Assembly: GCA_017607445.1 (NCBI GenBank)
Contig: JAEVHH010000002.1
Location: forward strand, 4,083,501 to 4,147,500
Direction of reading: 5' to 3'
Origin: Histoplasma ohiense
Lineage: Eukaryota; Ascomycota; Eurotiomycetes; Onygenales; Ajellomycetaceae
DNA length: 64,000 bases
Shown: piece by piece, positions 10,698-22,650 of the stretch
How positions within the stretch are numbered: the first letter of the stretch is position 1
Layout: the number at the start of each line of letters is the position of its first letter
Program-made: the position numbers and the translations under genes
Notes under the pieces: generated by a model
Told to the model about the DNA's origin: nothing
The model's input: the letters and a program-made list of their open reading frames with translations, nothing else
Database searches by the model: none

Positions 10698-12708
10698 GAA
10701 ACATTCACTAATTCAAAGAGAGTCACTGTTCATTTGTATAATCCATAACATGTACAAAAGACAGTTAGTCATTCATCATCTTCATTAATTCTTATCTTGT
10801 AGAAGGCTGCAGAGATGTCAAGTTTTGTAAATCATTTTGCTTTTTCTATCTGTTTGAGCATTTCATTGATGAGTGGATGAAGGTATCAGTTCTTTCATGT
10901 AATTTTGTTGAGTTCTTGATAGTCAACACAGAATTGTAAGCCTTTTTCTGATTTCTTCACAAACAGTACAGATGCTACAGCAGATGAGTTGCTAATACAA
11001 ATAAAGTCTTTGTCTAGTAACTCATTGAGTGTTTTTCATAGAACAAGAAGCTCATTGTGTGATATGCTGTAGAGAGAATCTCAGAGTGATTGTGAGTTCT
11101 TACTGTTCTTCTTGATGAGCTCAATTGTATGATTTATATTAGATTCTTGATGAGAAGAAAGCTTTTCAGCTTCTTTCTTATTGAATACATCTGTGAAGTT
11201 TTTGTACAATTTGAATAGTTTCTTGTGTGATTTCTTGAGATCTTTGAGTTCTAGCTTCTCTAATGCTTTTTTGATATTCATCATACTAGCAGTGAACACT
11301 TGGACATTCTTCTTCTCATGTGTTTGATGGATGAGTAGTTTGTACACTTTCACTGATATCTGAGTGAGATCAGCAGTTCTATCAACATTCTTCTTGTAAA
11401 CACAGTTGTCTTCTGAGAAAATAAGACAGTGATTGCATGTGTTCAACAAGATTTCAAATTCTGTGAGTCATGACAGACTGAGTATTAGATTGTACTCAAG
11501 ATCTTGTATTTCATATGTATATACATTCTTTTTCTCATGTTCTTCTACATTGACATTAAATCTTACCATGTTGTAGAAGGTGGATCCTCTGAAGCTATCA
11601 AATCCACTGAGTTTACACAGTTTGAAAAAGAGAATACACTGAAGCTTATGCTTCTCAATCAGCTGAGTGTCTATAAGAGTATAATGAAGAAAATCACTGT
11701 CTATCATTGCTCATACATTGATTAGACTATTTACAATAGCAGAGATCATAATTGCATTCACTTGCATCTTCTGCTCAAATCTTCAGCTAGCTTTCTACTT
11801 CTTGAGCTCTCATCTGTGTTTTAGAGTGAGAGCTTGTCTTTTCTCTGTTCTTATCTATCCACAGATGACACAGTGTTTACATGTGTGGGGGGTTTACTCA
11901 GAGCAATTATATTCAAACATTGATTCATGAAGTGCTCTGACTTGTCACAGCATATGCAGACTTCTCTGATGATTTGATCAGTGATGTTCTTCTCTGAGAC
12001 ATTGAGAATTCTCAGATGACTTGCATTTATGTGTGAAACTCAGTTCATTGATTCTGATTCAGAGGTGGGGAGCACTGCAGAGTGATTTGAGATGTACACA
12101 TTTGTTCAGCAGAATCCTCTGCAATTTTGAAGTGTGTGAAACTGAGACAGATTGTTGTTCAACAGACAAAGATCAGCACACAATTCACTGTATATTGAGA
12201 GCTTCAGATACTCTACATTTCAGTTATGCAACTGAAAGTTCAAGTTCTTGAACAATATGTTGATCTTGATAGCATCATTCCAGTCTTACTCATCTGCTTC
12301 TAGAAGCTTGCAATCAAATTCAGAAAGATAAGTTGTCAATGTGACATTCATCTAACAAGTTTGATTAAGTCAGTCTAACATCTTGGCTTGAAGCATAGAA
12401 TTGAGAAAGAGAAAGTCAAATTGTCAGAAGACTAGCTCTGATATACACTGATGATTCTAGCAATGACTCATTCAGAGTTGGAATTTTGCTAATACATTGT
12501 CATTCAATCTGCTATGAATATATCACACTTGATTGAATAGCAAGTCTATTGCTTGTTCATCAATGTTCAATTTAGCATTCACTTTCAACTTCCACACAAG
12601 ATAGAGTGCTAGATCTCTCTTGTATTTATTGAGAATTGAGAGCTTCTTTCTTGAAGACTTTTTGTGAGATGTGGGTGTAGAAGGAACAGTGAATGTAGAA
12701 GTACTCAT
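10698..12708 (-). pseudogene. Gy-1a gag, protease and start of RT
   Basis: Minus-strand 5' half of the Gy-1a polyprotein, from ATG 12708 (MSTSTFTVPSTPTS) down to the Gy-1b insertion. It contains the gag N-terminus with an Ala/Leu/Lys-rich region, a knuckle near 11915-11965, a protease (IDSDFLHYTLID near 11700; DSG is changed to DSD) and the N-terminal part of RT. It aligns along its whole length with 7600-9662. Broken by TGA codons. Confidence 0.83.
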
Positions 12709-13213
12709 CTCAGTAAATCATTGTTGCAATTCAGTCATCTGTAGTGTCTGCTGCTGAAGAATACTTTGTAGATTTAAGTTATTGTCTGCTGTGTTTGAAT
12801 GCAGTGAGTGTTTGTAGAATTGTTTGTAGTTCATTTCAATGTCTAAGAACATGTAATAATAATAAAAAAAAGAAAAGAAATACTTGTAGACACTCAGTTC
12901 TCTTGCAGACACTATTCACAGTGTTGCAGTGCTAAGCTTTGTCAAGCTTCTTTGTGAACACTATTCACAGTGTTACAGTTTGTAGACACTCAGACCTTGT
13001 AGAACACAGTTGATTATATCTTGAACACTTAGACACAACAGTCTATATAACTAACAATAGAGACACTCAGACTCACAAGAAATCTCTTGTAACAACTAGA
13101 CACTCAGATCTGTAAACAACACACTCAGACATAAGAACTGATAACAATGCACTCAGATGTAAGAACTAATAACAAGACATTCAGATCTTAAATACAGAAG
13201 AATCAATTTGTAA
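12709..13213 (-). promoter_or_regulatory. Gy-1a 5' leader
   Basis: Noncoding leader equivalent to 9663-10163. It holds the ACTCAG-type repeats near 13065-13190 and the primer-binding site GAATCAATTTGTAA directly before the LTR. Confidence 0.7.
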
Positions 13214-13810
13214 TGTAACAGACATACTTCAATTAATGATCTAGCACTATTCTAATACACATTACAAATTGATTAAGAAAAGAAAGAGAAAAGAAATCAG
13301 AAGAAAAGATCATGCAAAGAGAATTCTTATAAAGAAAAGTTCAGAACAGAAGAATATCAGAAGTCACTTCACAGTGAAATGCAGAGCAGAAGAACATTAA
13401 GAGATATGCATAAGAATCATTAGAAACTATATAAGTATGAAGTATGAGGCAGAAGAATCATTGAGAGCTACACAGAAGAATTGTTAGAGACTACATAAGT
13501 GCAGAACACAGAGTGGGAGAATGTTAGAAACTACACAGAAGAATCATTAGAAATTATATAAGTGCAGAGCATGAGACAGAGAAATCATTGAGAGCTACAT
13601 GAAAGAATCATTAGAGACTATACAAGCACAGAACACAGAGCAGAAGAACATTAAGAGCTATACAGAAGAATCATTAGAAACTACATGAGTGCAGAGCACA
13701 GAGCAGAAGAACATCGAGAGTTACACAAGATCACAACAGTCAGAAACAAGCAGGTGCAGAAGGGGAGTTGATTGCGTAAGTTAATTACTAACGGGTGCTA
13801 ATCTGTCACA
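13214..13810 (-). repeat. Gy-1a 5' LTR (597 bp)
   Basis: Pairs with 1524-2120: same length and five internal units. It ends GTCACA and is followed by the TSD AGAAA (13811-13815). Confidence 0.92.
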
Positions 13811-16800
13811 AGAAACAGCTGTCAGAATTGATAACAGACTTTATGAATTCAGACTAGAGAAAAAAGATTATTATATGTCAGTGACTAAATCTCACAAAAA
13901 ACAGAATGATTACTATAAATCATGTTCAATAGAATTGAACACCACTCTATCATCAAAAAAGAACAATAACAAGAAACAGAAGTGTTGATATAAAAAGTTA
14001 TATTTCAATTGCAAGAAATCAGAATATATGATCAGACAATGCTCTGACAAACAAGACAAAAGACTATATATGACAACAAAGTCACAGAAGATAGAATATC
14101 TAAGAGTAATGAAGAAGTCTGATAAAGAAAGTGAAGAAAATTGCAGAACACAGATTGTCAGAACAGAGATTGAAATAATTCACAGATGTCAATGAAAAAA
14201 AGAGTGAGCTCAGAAATTAGTATATATACAGTGAATGATAGATAGATTTTGAACAAATTATGAGCAATGAATCTGAAAAAAATATGAATGTTATCATCAA
14301 CAGTTTTGAGACATAAATGAATTCAGAATGCATAAGCTACTACACAGTGAATATAAACATTATATCAAATGAATGAATGAGGAAATGGCCAACATGGAAC
14401 ATTCTCAATACAGAGAATATATGATGTATGATTGTGATTGTGAATATCATATACAGATATAAGAGAATGACATCAACTGGCAACAAACTGATCTGAATCA
14501 TTCATACCACAGAACATTCTATTCATGTGGAATTGATAACTATATTTATTGTGAAATGAAAGACAAGAAAAACAAGAAACCATCTAGATCACAAGATATT
14601 GAAAACTCAGAGCATTCAAATCACAATATCATTCATTGAGTATTTTGTACAGAAGAGGATTGCTCTATACACTGCAGTGAAAAGAAAAACAATAACTACT
14701 ATTTAAAGTGAAGATATCTACAAGCCACACAACCCATATATGATAGTGATGAAGAAGATGTGATCATCAACAGTGATATAGACAATGAATATAGCCTCAT
14801 ATTAGTCTACACAGAATCAGCATCAGAGTCAGATTGAAGAGAAATTATCATACTCTTGAAAAAGCAGTTTAAACATGTTGAATGACAGCTAAAGAAGTTT
14901 GAAGAAAAAGAATAGAAAGATCTATATAAAGTCAAGTCTAAAACTATAAATGAACAATGCACAGAAGTGACATGGTTGTTATGTTGAAAAGACTGATATC
15001 AAGAATATAGAGAAGAGAAAAGAAAGAACAACTACTTTCTTCAGATATTATAAAAAAACAAATCAACAAAAGCTTCATACAAATCAACTTTCATATCAGA
15101 AAAACTACAGAAAGACTCAAGAATGACTCATGATCATATGAAATATTATGAAATATCATGGATTTACTGCTACCACAACTGGTGTGAGAGCATAGCACAT
15201 GTGTGGAGTAAAGAATATCATCAATAAAGACTGACAAAGCTGATGCAATATTTTGAAAAAGAATGAATACACTGATATGTAATCATACAGAAGCTACAGA
15301 TATGCTATAACCTCAGATACAGCAAGACAGCATCAATCTTCTGAAATAAGATCATACAAAAAGTAAAAACACAGAATTCAAATTCAGATTGAAAGAAGAA
15401 TATAACTTACAAAGATTATCAAGAAGTTCTTAGAGAAGAGAAACAGTCAAAAAACTAAAGACTTATTCAGAAAAAGTATCTTGAATAAGAAAGAAAGATC
15501 AGATGTTAACTGTGATGACAGAATGATAACATATATCAATTCAGATGAATTTAACAGAGCAAAATATGCATGCATTAATAGATTCAGAAGTGATCAGAAT
15601 ATTCATGAATAAGAAATATACAGACTAATACAGTCAAAGTTAAAACAAAAGAAAAGAGAAAAAAAGAAGTCTATCAGCTATAGAGACTTGAAAAGACAAG
15701 TCTTAAATGAGTTGACACTGAAACAGATCTCATAATTATGAAAATAGAAGACTATGAAGAGACACTCTGATTTGATATTACTGAAACAGAGAAATATGAT
15801 ATTGTCTTAAAACATTCTTGATTATAAAAGCACAACTCTGATATAAACTGAAGAAAAGATATCATAAAGCTAATGAAATGTGAAAATATCTCTCACACAG
15901 AAGCTCAAGAGTTCAGCACTCACAGCACAGAACAGATCAGAAGTAATACTACAAAAAAAAAAGATTTGAGCAACAGAGCAGATCAGAAATTTCAAAAAGC
16001 AGAAACTGATCACATCAAAAAACTGAGAATTGAAAAAGATTAGAGTCATCATAGCAGATGAATTTCAGAAATTTGAAGATATATTTTGAGAAATACTGAT
16101 CAGAGACAGCTTATCTGAATATAAGAAATGTAATCATGAGATACTCTTAGAAGAAGAACAGAAACCAATATTCACACTAATATATTGAATTATAAAAAAA
16201 GAACTCAAAGAATTTTGAAAGTATATCAATGAAAATCAAGAAAAAGGATTTATATAACTGTCAACATCATCAACAGAATACTCTGTCATCTTTGTATCAA
16301 AGAAAAATGAAAACTTGTGATTATATGTGAATTACTGACAACTAAACAAGATAACTGTGAAAAACTGATATTCACTATCACTTATTGAAGAAATTCAAGA
16401 CAGATTTGCAGAAATAAAATTATTCATCACTCTAGACTTATAAGAAGTCTACACTCACATACAAATCAAATCAGAAGAAAAATAGAAAACTGCATTTTGA
16501 ATCAGATTTGAATTGTACAAATACCAAGTCATGCTGTTTGAACTCATCAATGCATCAGTGACATTTTAAATGATGATCAACAGTGTATTATATGAATATC
16601 TCAACAAATTTGTGATTGTCTATTTTGATGATATCTTGGTATATATCAATGGAAGTTGAGAAGAACACACTGAACATATCAAAAAAGTGTTGATAAAACT
16701 ACAAGACAATCAGTTACAACTGAAATCAGAGAAATATGAATTCTTCAAGAAGAAAGTTGAATTTCTAGAATACATCATTTCTATAGAAGAAATTCAGATG

Positions 16801-17262
16801 AATTTGAAGAAAATTGAAGCAATAACAGAATGATCTCAATCTAAGAATATTACAGAAGTACAGACATTTTATGAATTAGTAAATTATTATTGAACATTCA
16901 TTAAGAACTTCTTGAAAATCTCAAAGCCATTAACAATACTATTTAAAAAGGATATGTCTTTCAAATGAACAAATAATCAGCAACAAGCATTTGAAAAAAT
17001 AAAGAAAGAATTTTGAAATGAGAATATATGAATACATTTTGATTCAGAGAAACCATTCATTGTGGACACAGATGCTTCAGACTGTGCTATAGATGCAAGA
17101 TTGCAACAACATGATGAAAGAGAACAATTACATCTCATCACATACTATACAAGAACAATGACATCAGTAGAGCAGAATTACAATGTACATGACAAAGAAT
17201 TGTTGGCTATAGTGATGGCACTGAAAAAATGAAGAGTGTACTTGGAAGAAGTCAAACATCAT
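13811..17262 (+). pseudogene. Gy-0 gag end and pol (protease, RT, RNase H), truncated
   Basis: Continuation of the Gy-0 frame after Gy-1a. A knuckle-like FNCKKSEYMIRQC lies near 14005-14045. A long Lys/Glu-rich stretch follows. A protease-to-RT linker resembling YDIVLKHSWL is near 15795-15830. RT spans about 16300-16800 with intact YFDD (about 16621-16632), followed by RNase H motifs (VDTDASDCAIDARL near 17050 and HDKELLAIVMALKK near 17190). Similarity stops within RNase H at about 17250-17262, where CpG-bearing single-copy sequence begins. Integrase and the 3' LTR are missing, so this is a truncated copy. Many TGA/TAA stops make it inactive. Confidence 0.8.
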
Positions 17263-17616
17263 TGTTGAAGTCATTAAATATATCAACAAATATGTCTACA
17301 AGGGCCTGGACTGCACTATCCTCTGTATCATTGATCTCATTACATTCACCTGAGGGATTAAACGGCGCGTTTTCAAGCTGGATAAGCGAGTGCAAGAGAG
17401 CGATTACGGCTTGTGGGTATTTATGCATTTGCCATTCCGAGTGTTGAAAAAATAAAGGGACAAAGCATCGAAAGAAAATATGTGAACAGCATGGAGACAG
17501 CGCTGGCAACAGTATTGGGTAATAAAGGTAATATCACAACTCATAGAGATATAAATCAAGGACTTTGTTAAATCTTCCTTCTTTTTTCCACAGATTATCG
17601 TGCGTTCCGTCGTTGA
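17263..17616 (+). pseudogene. Possible 3' end of a + strand gene, two exons
   Basis: Just after the Gy-0 break the composition changes and CpG appears. An open stretch from about 17386 (after a TAA) reads ASARERLRLVGIYAFAIPSV... to 17515. A plausible 78-base intron follows, GTAATATC (17516) to TTTTTTCCACAG (17593). The second exon ends NKDYRAFRR-stop at 17614-17616. An overlapping earlier frame (17268-17320) reads VIKYINKYVYKGLD, reminiscent of the KYVYKG stretch in Helitron-type proteins. I cannot join the two frames. It could be a broken gene end or a Helitron remnant. The stop is 10 bases from the convergent gene's stop. Confidence 0.3.
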
Positions 17617-17626
17617 GAAGTTAAGA

Positions 17627-18684
17627 TTATAGATTCGCAATCAACTTCCTAGCGAGTTGGCAGATTTCCTCCCGCTGCTTCCGTTTGTCACCTCGCGATT
17701 TCTACAATGAGACAAAAGGAATTAATTCATTGCTTAGCGTTCGACTGTCCAAATGCAAGGTGAAAAAGAAGCTGATAAAAATAGAAGGGGAAAAGGATAT
17801 ACTTTTTCCTGAGCGGTAACCTGTCTCTTCATCTCCCTCGCGAGATAGGAAATATTGTCATTCCATTTTCGCTCATCTGCCAGCGTAGTTAGCTCTACTG
17901 CATGTTGCTTCCCGAATGCACTTGTGGCGCGGGAGAGTCTCTTCTTAAACGTCATTGAACCGATGGCCTCTTTCGTAACATGTGGCAGAGTCACGGATTC
18001 AGCCCCGAGCATCTCAACCGCCAAACAGGCGATTTTCTGCTGGGTTTTGTTCCATACTTTCCAATGCCTCTTTAGAGCTTTTTCGGCAGGGTTTAATAAA
18101 CTGCGAACATTGACGAGATGGACTGTATCTTTGTTGTCAGATGGAGAAGCTATCCTGTCCAAAGATTCTGGCTCCAGCGGGGAGAAGATAACAGCACGCA
18201 TGACCCGGGAAAGTTCTACACTCTTGTTGTGCTTTGTAACAGTTTGTGTTAGCTGCTTCGCTAGCGTTTTCTCTGCGTTTGCCAGAGAGTTCGAAATCTC
18301 CTCTTGGATTTGGTACTGGGTGGTGTTGATGGAGTCTTTCGGGAGACTGTTGTTAGCGGGAGACAGCACACCAAGACAAAAAGATTCACAGGTCGACGCA
18401 CCGACAAAGGTATGGAGGATTCGCTCTCCACCCGATCCAGGGGAATTACTGACAGCCATTGGTGAGCCTGCGACTTTCGACTTACGACGTCTGACGTGGG
18501 TCGATACGAGCCGTTTCGGGGCATTCGATACCTTGGAGACGCTGAATTTTTGAAGAGGAAAACAGTTCCAGTTTCTCATGTTGCAATGGCGGGCACCTCT
18601 ACGGGTGGGAGCATCTCTTTGTGAGGCTTTTTGAACAAATATGCCACGGATCGGCACTGTTTGCTTCCCATGAGTACGTGACAT
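17627..18684 (-). CDS. Two-exon hypothetical protein, 318 aa, not decayed
   Basis: Exon 1 is 18684-17803 (294 codons). The intron is 17801-17702 (100 bases; GTATATCC...CATTGTAG, with GCTAAGC as a likely branch site). Exon 2 is 17701-17627 and ends in TAA. Joining is in phase 0 and open throughout, giving 318 residues. The first 80 or so residues are basic and Ser/Pro-rich with an RRRKSK patch. The middle and end are helical and charged, ending in a Lys/Arg-rich coiled segment (KSRGDKRKQREEICQLARK). No signal peptide or membrane segment is seen. I do not recognise a family. The RRRKSK patch and basic C-terminus would fit a nuclear protein, which is inference. Codon use and CpG content are normal, unlike everything around it, so it is probably a host gene or a recent arrival. 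Residues after the splice depend on the intron call. Without splicing the frame runs 22 residues further. Confidence 0.6.
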
Positions 18685-18961
18685 CTCCTCTAGGCTTTAG
18701 GAGGAATAAATACGCAGGGCGAAAACAAAGAACCTAGATAGGTCCTGTTTCGTCCCTGGAAAGATCAGAGAATGACGGATCCAGAAGGAGTATGGAATAG
18801 AAAAAAAGGAACAGAGTACCAGGTCGAGGATTGCAGAAAGTGAGTTGGATATATGAGAATCAATGTCCGTAGTGCTCAGCCGCCCGTGTGGAGGTTATCT
18901 CAGCTTTCCAGGTTGGTGTCGCCGTATCAAAAAACACTGCGTGGCTAGATCGGACGGCATG
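18685..18961. other. CpG-bearing upstream region of the 318-aa gene
   Basis: No further gene seen. It has the same undecayed composition as the gene and presumably holds its promoter. No clear TATA box. It ends at the TA (18962-18963) next to the Tc1-type terminal repeat. Confidence 0.5.
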
Positions 18962-18963
18962 TA

Positions 18964-19415
18964 CAGTGGTGTCCAATAAGTCAGTGTACTAGAGGCTCGG
19001 CGCCGAGCTTCAGCACCCTACCCATCTCAACTAGATATTAAATAAAATCTCAACCAGGTATCCAAAATAGAATTATATACATGTTTTATATAGCTAAATG
19101 AATAAAGAATATCTATATACATTTTCTTCTCTAATACTTGATTGATCCACCTCTGGCTTTGATAACTGCAGCTAATCTTTGGGGCATGGAGCTGATTAGA
19201 TGCTGTATCTCAAGTTGTGTAATAGAATCCCATATCATCTGTAATTCTATTCTCATCTCAGCTTCAGAGTGTATTCAATGTTGTATCTTTGATATACAGA
19301 ACTTCATTATTGTCCATAGATTCTCTATAGAATTTAAATCAGAACTTTGTGCAGACTATTTCATTCAATTCATCTATCAATCATTCATTCACTGTTCTAA
19401 CAGCTTAGAGATATG
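18964..19415 (-). mobile_element. Tc1/mariner-type transposon, 3' end
   Basis: CAGTGGTGTCCAATAAGTCA (from 18964) is preceded by TA and has the form of a Tc1-type terminal inverted repeat. A transposase C-terminus follows inward on the minus strand. At 19416 the element is cut by the 5' LTR of Gy-1c. The other end is not in this window and should lie beyond Gy-1c. Confidence 0.8.
19131..19415 (-). pseudogene. Tc1/mariner transposase C-terminus
   Basis: Minus-strand frame with SSDLNSIENLWTIMK (ancestral form close to SPDLNPIENLW), the conserved DDE-transposase segment just before the catalytic Glu region. About 60 residues follow, ending MPQRLAAVIKARGGSIKY-stop at 19131. In-frame TGA/TAG codons upstream show decay. 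It catalysed cut-and-paste transposition at TA sites. The N-terminal DNA-binding part and first catalytic Asp are lost to the Gy-1c insertion. Confidence 0.85.
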
Positions 19416-19918
19416 TGTGACAGATTAGCACCTGTTAGTAATTAACTTATGCAATCAACTTCTGTCATTGCAATCTTGTGTAACTCTCAATGTTCTTTCA
19501 TTCCATGCTCTGCACTTATATAGTCTCTAATGATTCTTCTGTATAGCTTTTAATACTCTTCTGCTTCATGCTCTGCATGTGTAGTTTCTAACAATTCTTT
19601 CATATAGCTCTCAATGATTCTTCTGTTTCATACTTTATATTTATATAGTTTTTAATAATTCTTACATATAGTTCTTAACATTCTTTCACTTTGCATTTCA
19701 CTGTGAAGCAGTCTCTGATATTTTTTTACTCTGAATTTCTCTCTATAAAAATTCTCTTTGTACAATCTTTTTTTCTGATTTCTTTTCTCTTTTTTTTCTT
19801 AATCAATTCATAATCTGTAATTAAAATAATATCAAATCATTAATTGAAGTACACTCATTACATTACAAATTGATTCTTCTGTGTTTAAAATCTGAGTGTT
19901 TTATTATTAGTTCTTATA
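19416..19918 (+). mobile_element. Gy-1c 5' LTR and start of leader
   Basis: The LTR is at 19416-19862 (TGTGACAG...CATTACA), the reverse of the other Gy-1 LTRs, so this copy points to +. It is followed by the primer-binding site TTACAAATTGATTC and the leader to 19918. There Gy-2 is inserted. The leader resumes at 34462 and runs to 34616, where Gy-4 copy A is inserted. The rest of Gy-1c would be beyond the window. Confidence 0.88.
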
Positions 19919-20180
19919 TGTAATGCACTTGTTTATTATTTCCTTATTATCTTCGCTTATTCTTACCTCTTTCCATTATACTCTCGCTACTGCTATTTCT
20001 ATATGTATATATATATTGATGTATGTATTTCACACATCTTTTTTCTCTTTCTTTTCTTCTTTAGCAATTAGCTACACTAGTTAGACTACTATACTACACT
20101 CTATAATATATTACTATTATCTCTGCTACACTATAAACTATCTTCTACTGTTACTCTTCACACTATCACTACACCTCACA
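19919..20180 (+). repeat. Gy-2 5' LTR (262 bp) and adjacent primer site
   Basis: TGTAATGCAC...ACCTCACA. A CT-rich run before AGCAATTAG (20063-20071) looks like the transcript start. Just outside the LTR, CTAATCACT (20185-20193) is complementary to that site once CG decay is allowed for (ancestral AGCGATTAG). The 3' LTR copy reads AGTGATTAG at 34344-34352. Confidence 0.88.
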
Positions 20181-20227
20181 GTTTCTAATCACTCAATCTT
20201 TGAGAGACAGTCTGTTGAGTAATAGTC

Positions 20228-22269
20228 ATGACCTCTATTCACAGTATTCATCATACTCATACTACTGCTGAATCTGAAGCAGCAAATATTATGAAAGAAA
20301 ACTGTGAAACATACACTTCTATTACTGAAAATGTGCAACAAGCATTATTTTCTTCTATAGAATCAGATTCTGAGTATAATTCAGAAGAGAATATCTCTTC
20401 TGAAGATCTCAGTACAATTGAAACTGAGAAGATAGCTGTGATCAGAAGAATCAAAAAATTACAGACTGAGAAAGAATTGCAAAAACTTTAACACTGATGC
20501 AATACTTTACTGCAAGAATTGAATGAAACAATTTCAGTCACTTGAAATATACTAGAAGCACATTCAAACCACAGTAGAGATGCAACTAGTGTGAATGATA
20601 ACTGTAATAACATCATCAATATTCTCAGATCACTGAAAACCACACTACAAGCATTCAACATCTTAGTAAAAAGTGCTGTAACTACTGTCAGTGGAAGATA
20701 TAGTCAGATATCACTTTGATAATTAGAACTTCAAGATCTCAGCATGAGTGATCATTTTTCTTGAAAAGATGTGAAAAAGTTCTGAAATCAAAGTATGAAA
20801 AAATTCAAAAACTTTGTTATTGCTGCTATCACTTTTCATGTCAGTGATCTTGATTACTACAATGAACACAATCATCAAAAGATCATTGAAGTCATTACTC
20901 ATTTCAATGTTGAGATGCAACAACATTGATATCAACATACACATAATATACAGACTTTGCCATCATGAGAAGAATTTGTTAGTTGAATGTAATGTCAAAT
21001 CACTGACTCAGATAGAAGTTTCTGAGATGTCAATAGACAGTACTGAAAAACAGAGCAACAAGAAGATCAGACAGTTCAACAATTTACTTTATATTTACAA
21101 TCAATTGAAAAGTGTCTGCAGCATTTTTATAGCAAATATCATTGAAAATCACACCTCTATATAAAAGTTCTACCTTTCATTCACTGAGAATTCAACAAAT
21201 ATGCAATCAAATTGAAAGAGTTAAGCTATAATGCCACTCTACATAAACTTGCAATGACAGAATTGAATCTGTCAGAGAGATGAAAAAAGCTTAAAGAGAA
21301 GTCAAATTTCAAAAACCTCACTCAAAGCTTTAACAACAAGAATAATGCTGATAATAGATCACAAAACAAACACAGATGAAATAACACTACAAAGTTCAAT
21401 GACTTCACTCAATCAAAATATTGCTGTTATTGCAAGTGATCAGAACATACCATCAATTCATGCTTCAAATGACTCAAAGATGAATCCAAAAACATCAAGT
21501 CTGACTTGAAACTCAATGTGAAAGACATGAAGAACTCAAAGAACTCAAAAAATGCTTAAGACATATCATTCAGCTTGCAATGACAGTCATAAATGTAAAA
21601 AGTTGATGTAAAAACATCTTAAGCTTCACTGTCACAGTGGAACTCACTATATCTAAGAGTCTGCAAAAGATGCTTGCACTAGTAGACTCTGAATCAGAAG
21701 TGAACTGTATCAATGAATTTTGAGCAAAGAATCACAATCTAGAAGCTGCTCACTGCAAAATCAAAATGATCAAGTTGATTGATGAATGTATAATACACTT
21801 CTTTGAAAAGTATAACATTGCAACTACTGTCACTGATCACAAGAGTAATGCACAGTAGACATCTCATTTCTTTCATGTGATGAAGATGAAGAACTACAGT
21901 CTTATATTAGAATTTTCTTGATTAAGATAAATAAATTCTCTTATAGATTGATCAGATAAACAATTCTTCTTTAGAAGCTCTGAAGATGAACAATAGTCTC
22001 AAATTATTTCTGAATAAGATGTCTTAGCTGAAGTTCTCACAGAGGCTAGAGTAGAAATGTTTGTAGTATTATCTACAGAACATTCAAAAGACTCAAAGCA
22101 TGTTTCATATATATTTTCAGCTATATATTCAGACTTGCTGACTGATCTATCTGATTATGTCATGTCATACACACATATCTTCTCAGAAGAAGCTGCTATA
22201 AGTGTGAAAAGATCAGAAAAAATGAAACACTGTATAGATCTCAAATCTGATACATAATCTTCATTTATA
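20228..22269 (+). pseudogene. Gy-2 gag, zinc knuckle and protease
   Basis: From ATG 20228 (MTSIHSIHHTHTTAESEAAN) an acidic N-terminal region rich in Ser/Glu runs into helical gag sequence. A CCHC knuckle CYCK-x-SEHTINSC lies near 21425-21470. A retropepsin-like ALVDSESEVNCIN is near 21680-21720. The frame has many TGA codons. A Ser/Asp-rich stretch follows to the Gy-3 insertion. CTGAT (22270-22274) is the Gy-3 TSD. It codes for capsid, nucleocapsid and protease of the element. Inactive. Confidence 0.8.
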
Positions 22270-22274
22270 CTGAT

Positions 22275-22545
22275 TGTAATAGACGCAATGGAGATATCTA
22301 TATTAGGAAATAGCTATGTGGCGATAGAAGAACACAGAACACACCAGAATTAATGAGAAGAGACATAGCACACAGCATCATAGACAGCTGTAGCACATGA
22401 TGATCATCTATATAATGCTCACTGATATCCATAGATATTAGAAGATCAGTGATTAGCTTTGAATAATAGAGATTGCTACCTTCTTAACATTCTATATGCA
22501 TACTTCACACTACTCTCATAATTATACCTACAACCATCTCTTACA
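22275..22545 (+). repeat. Gy-3 5' LTR (271 bp) with self-primer
   Basis: TGTAATAGACG...CTCTTACA. TATA-like TATATAAT (22410-22417) lies about 30 bases before AGTGATTAG (22448-22456). The latter is complementary to CTAATCACT (22549-22557) just outside the LTR. This is the layout expected for a transcript 5' end that folds back as primer. Confidence 0.88.
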
Positions 22546-22650
22546 ATTCTAATCACTCATAACTTTATTTGAGTGGTCCGTTGTTACACACACCTACAAT
22601 AAAGCATGCAACATTAGTTAAAACACACAACATTAGTTAAAACATACAAG

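Larger units (their letters stand above)
1524..13810 (-). mobile_element. Gy-1a: gypsy LTR retrotransposon nested in Gy-0
   Basis: Bounded by two 597-bp LTRs (1524-2120 and 13214-13810), each TGTAAC...TCACA as read on +, with TSD AGAAA on both sides. Coding sequence is on the minus strand. The element is split by Gy-1b (4622-10697). Removing that insert and one TSD copy leaves about 6.2 kb. The gene order on the minus strand is leader, gag with zinc knuckle, protease, RT, RNase H, integrase, chromodomain. All frames are broken, mainly by TGA. Confidence 0.93.

Noticed and set aside
17855..18553. 232-codon + strand frame opposite the 318-aa gene
   Set aside because: The minus-strand frame is longer, extends in phase through a good intron and has more protein-like composition; the + frame is likely a shadow.
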